This document shows, one piece after another, positions 34,464-35,667 of a stretch of 35,667 nt of DNA (within the stretch, counting starts at the first letter, position 1; each line of letters opens with the position of its first letter). This DNA comes from Microcoleus sp. TY_ISSM_2_bin.22. GTDB taxonomy: Bacteria; Cyanobacteriota; Cyanobacteriia; Cyanobacteriales; Microcoleaceae. The translations under genes and the position numbers were made by a program. Where the stretch lies: contig JAICRN010000001.1 in assembly GCA_025937335.1 (NCBI GenBank), forward strand, positions 1 to 35,667. Reading direction: 5' to 3'. A model generated the notes under the pieces. It did not search any database. It was not told the DNA's origin and worked only from the letters and a program-made list of their open reading frames with translations.

Positions 34464-35525
34464 TCACAATTGAAAAGAAGGCAAACTTTCCACAAAAACT
34501 GGCAGCAGTGGCGAGAAAGGATTGGGAAGCAGCGGTATCGGAAAGGGAATTTCCGGCAGAGACGGGAAGGAGGGAAAGTCTCGCGATGGCGGTGTAAACC
34601 CAGTCGAAACGATCGCGCAATCGGATAGACTCACATCTGTAACATTTTTAACGTCGGCGATTAAATCCGATCCGACCAATATCCGAGTTCCCCGTCTCGT
34701 ACCGTCATCATAAGATTCAAAGCGATAAAAGAAGAAGCGAGGAATATTACGATCTTGTACGAACCCAACGACTTGAATTTTGTCGCCTTCGACCCGGTTA
34801 AAATCCTCAATAACGGCATGGCGACCTTCACCGCCATAGAAGAGGTAAGGGCTGGCATTTAATGAACCGAGAACAAATATGTCAGCTTCACTTTGCCCGG
34901 TTAAATGATCGATTTGTTCTGCAGTTGATGAAAAGCTGTAACCCGATATTATGTCATTACCTGGCCCGCCAATCATGGTGTCGTTGCCTTGATTTCCCTC
35001 CAGCAAATCGTCTCCTGCATTGCCGTTAATGTAGTCATTATCTAAGTCACCTATTACAGTGTCATTGCCACCTTCTCCAAACAGGCGATCGTTACCTTTG
35101 CCGCCCATTAAAAAGTCGTTGTTGCTGGCACCAAACAAGTGATCGTCTCCATCTCCTCCGCTCGCCGTATCATTGCCTTGACCGCCGTAAAGACAGTCAT
35201 TGCCAGCCCATCCCAAGATACTGTCGTTATTGTTTTCTCCTCTGAGTAAATCCGCCCCGTCGCCACCCTCAAGAATATCATTACCGGCACCACCGTCCAG
35301 GTTGTCATTGCCATCACCACCGCTGAGACTGTCGTTACCAGAGTAGCCCAAAAGGCGATCGCTACCGACTCCACCTGCGAGACTATCATTTCCTTCTCCG
35401 CCATCTAAAGTGTCATTACCACCCAAACCAGAGAGAATATCATTGCCTCCAAGCCCGCACAGGGAATCATCGCCAATTTCACCTGCTAGCAAATTATCGA
35501 GATTGTCACCGCATATAACTACCAT
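34464..35525 (-). CDS. RTX-type calcium-binding repeat protein
   Basis: 353 residues. From residue 2 to about 205 it is tandem nonapeptides of the GGxGNDxLx type (more than 15 copies), which bind calcium as a parallel beta-roll. A C-terminal part follows ([32 protein letters not shown]), a pattern common after RTX arrays, and then a Pro/Phe-rich tail ([20 protein letters not shown]). There is no N-terminal signal peptide, as expected for type I secretion. It has no enzymatic domain, so it is perhaps a surface or secreted structural protein. It lies downstream of a long heptamer tract that may hold its promoter. Confidence 0.92.
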   Translation of the reverse strand: MVVICGDNLDNLLAGEIGDDSLCGLGGNDILSGLGGNDTLDGGEGNDSLAGGVGSDRLLGYSGNDSLSGGDGNDNLDGGAGNDILEGGDGADLLRGENNNDSILGWAGNDCLYGGQGNDTASGGDGDDHLFGASNNDFLMGGKGNDRLFGEGGNDTVIGDLDNDYINGNAGDDLLEGNQGNDTMIGGPGNDIISGYSFSSTAEQIDHLTGQSEADIFVLGSLNASPYLFYGGEGRHAVIEDFNRVEGDKIQVVGFVQDRNIPRFFFYRFESYDDGTRRGTRILVGSDLIADVKNVTDVSLSDCAIVSTGFTPPSRDFPSFPSLPEIPFPIPLLPNPFSPLLPVFVESLPSFQL

Positions 35526-35566
35526 AAATTTGTCCTCCTGAAAAATCTTTCACAATTACAGTCACT

Positions 35567-35633
35567 CAATTTTAGATTTTAGATTTTAGATTTTAGATTT
35601 TAGATTTTAGATTTTAGATTTTAGATTTTAGAT
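35567..35633. repeat. Perfect heptamer array (ATTTTAG)n
   Basis: Nine or so uninterrupted 7-base units of ATTTTAG lie about 42 bases upstream of the RTX start codon. This is the complement of the ATCTAAA arrays elsewhere and the most regular example in the window. Copy number here is likely to vary between strains. Confidence 0.9.
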
Positions 35634-35667
35634 TTTTACCCTCCCCGCACCACAATGTTAAAGTTTA

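Overview
The window comes from a filamentous cyanobacterium, probably of the Oscillatoria/Microcoleus type. The evidence is a petB-petD pair encoding cytochrome b6 and subunit IV, frequent GCGATCGC (HIP1) octamers, cyanobacterial families such as the DUF3143-like protein and the CASTOR/POLLUX-like channel, and many intergenic tracts of the heptamer ATCTAAA. Genus is an inference from repeat style and gene content.

Layout. (1) 1-8.1 kb is ordinary chromosomal backbone: the 3' end of an uncharacterised gene, a CLC anion transporter, a J-domain membrane protein, a DUF3143-like protein, the minus-strand block lysA-cdaA-uppS (diaminopimelate decarboxylase, diadenylate cyclase, isoprenyl diphosphate synthase, the last two overlapping by 4 bases), and divergent rimI. 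(2) 8.2-24.2 kb is accessory and runs almost wholly on the minus strand. It is unusually rich in ion channels: a truncated MscS with a cyclic-nucleotide-binding domain, a pentameric ligand-gated channel (pLGIC), a bestrophin-like membrane protein, an MscS channel, a CASTOR/POLLUX-type channel and a second long MscS channel. Interleaved are a double-globin/membrane/pentapeptide-repeat protein, a class I glutamine-amidotransferase-like protein, an EamA transporter and broken pieces of sensor-type nucleotide cyclase genes. (3) 24.4-26.4 kb holds two tandem plus-strand EamA transporters related to the one at 16.8 kb. (4) 26.5-31.8 kb holds an astacin-type zinc protease, a solo TnpB element with terminal hairpins, an unknown 181-residue protein and an atypical cytochrome P450. 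(5) 32.5-35.5 kb holds petD, petB and an RTX-type calcium-binding repeat protein.

How the genes may work together. lysA-cdaA-uppS links peptidoglycan precursor supply (DAP/lysine and the undecaprenyl carrier) to c-di-AMP, a second messenger of turgor and potassium control. In the accessory region, channels sit beside a possible gas-sensing globin, cyclic-nucleotide parts and exporters, which suggests an osmotic/ionic signalling island. That joint role is inference from proximity. The best-supported unusual history is around 8.9-11.4 kb: two decayed copies of the same sensor-cyclase N-terminal sequence flank the pLGIC gene, one of them broken further by a small inverted-repeat insertion.

All calls were made by reading translations and motifs by eye; no database search was run.
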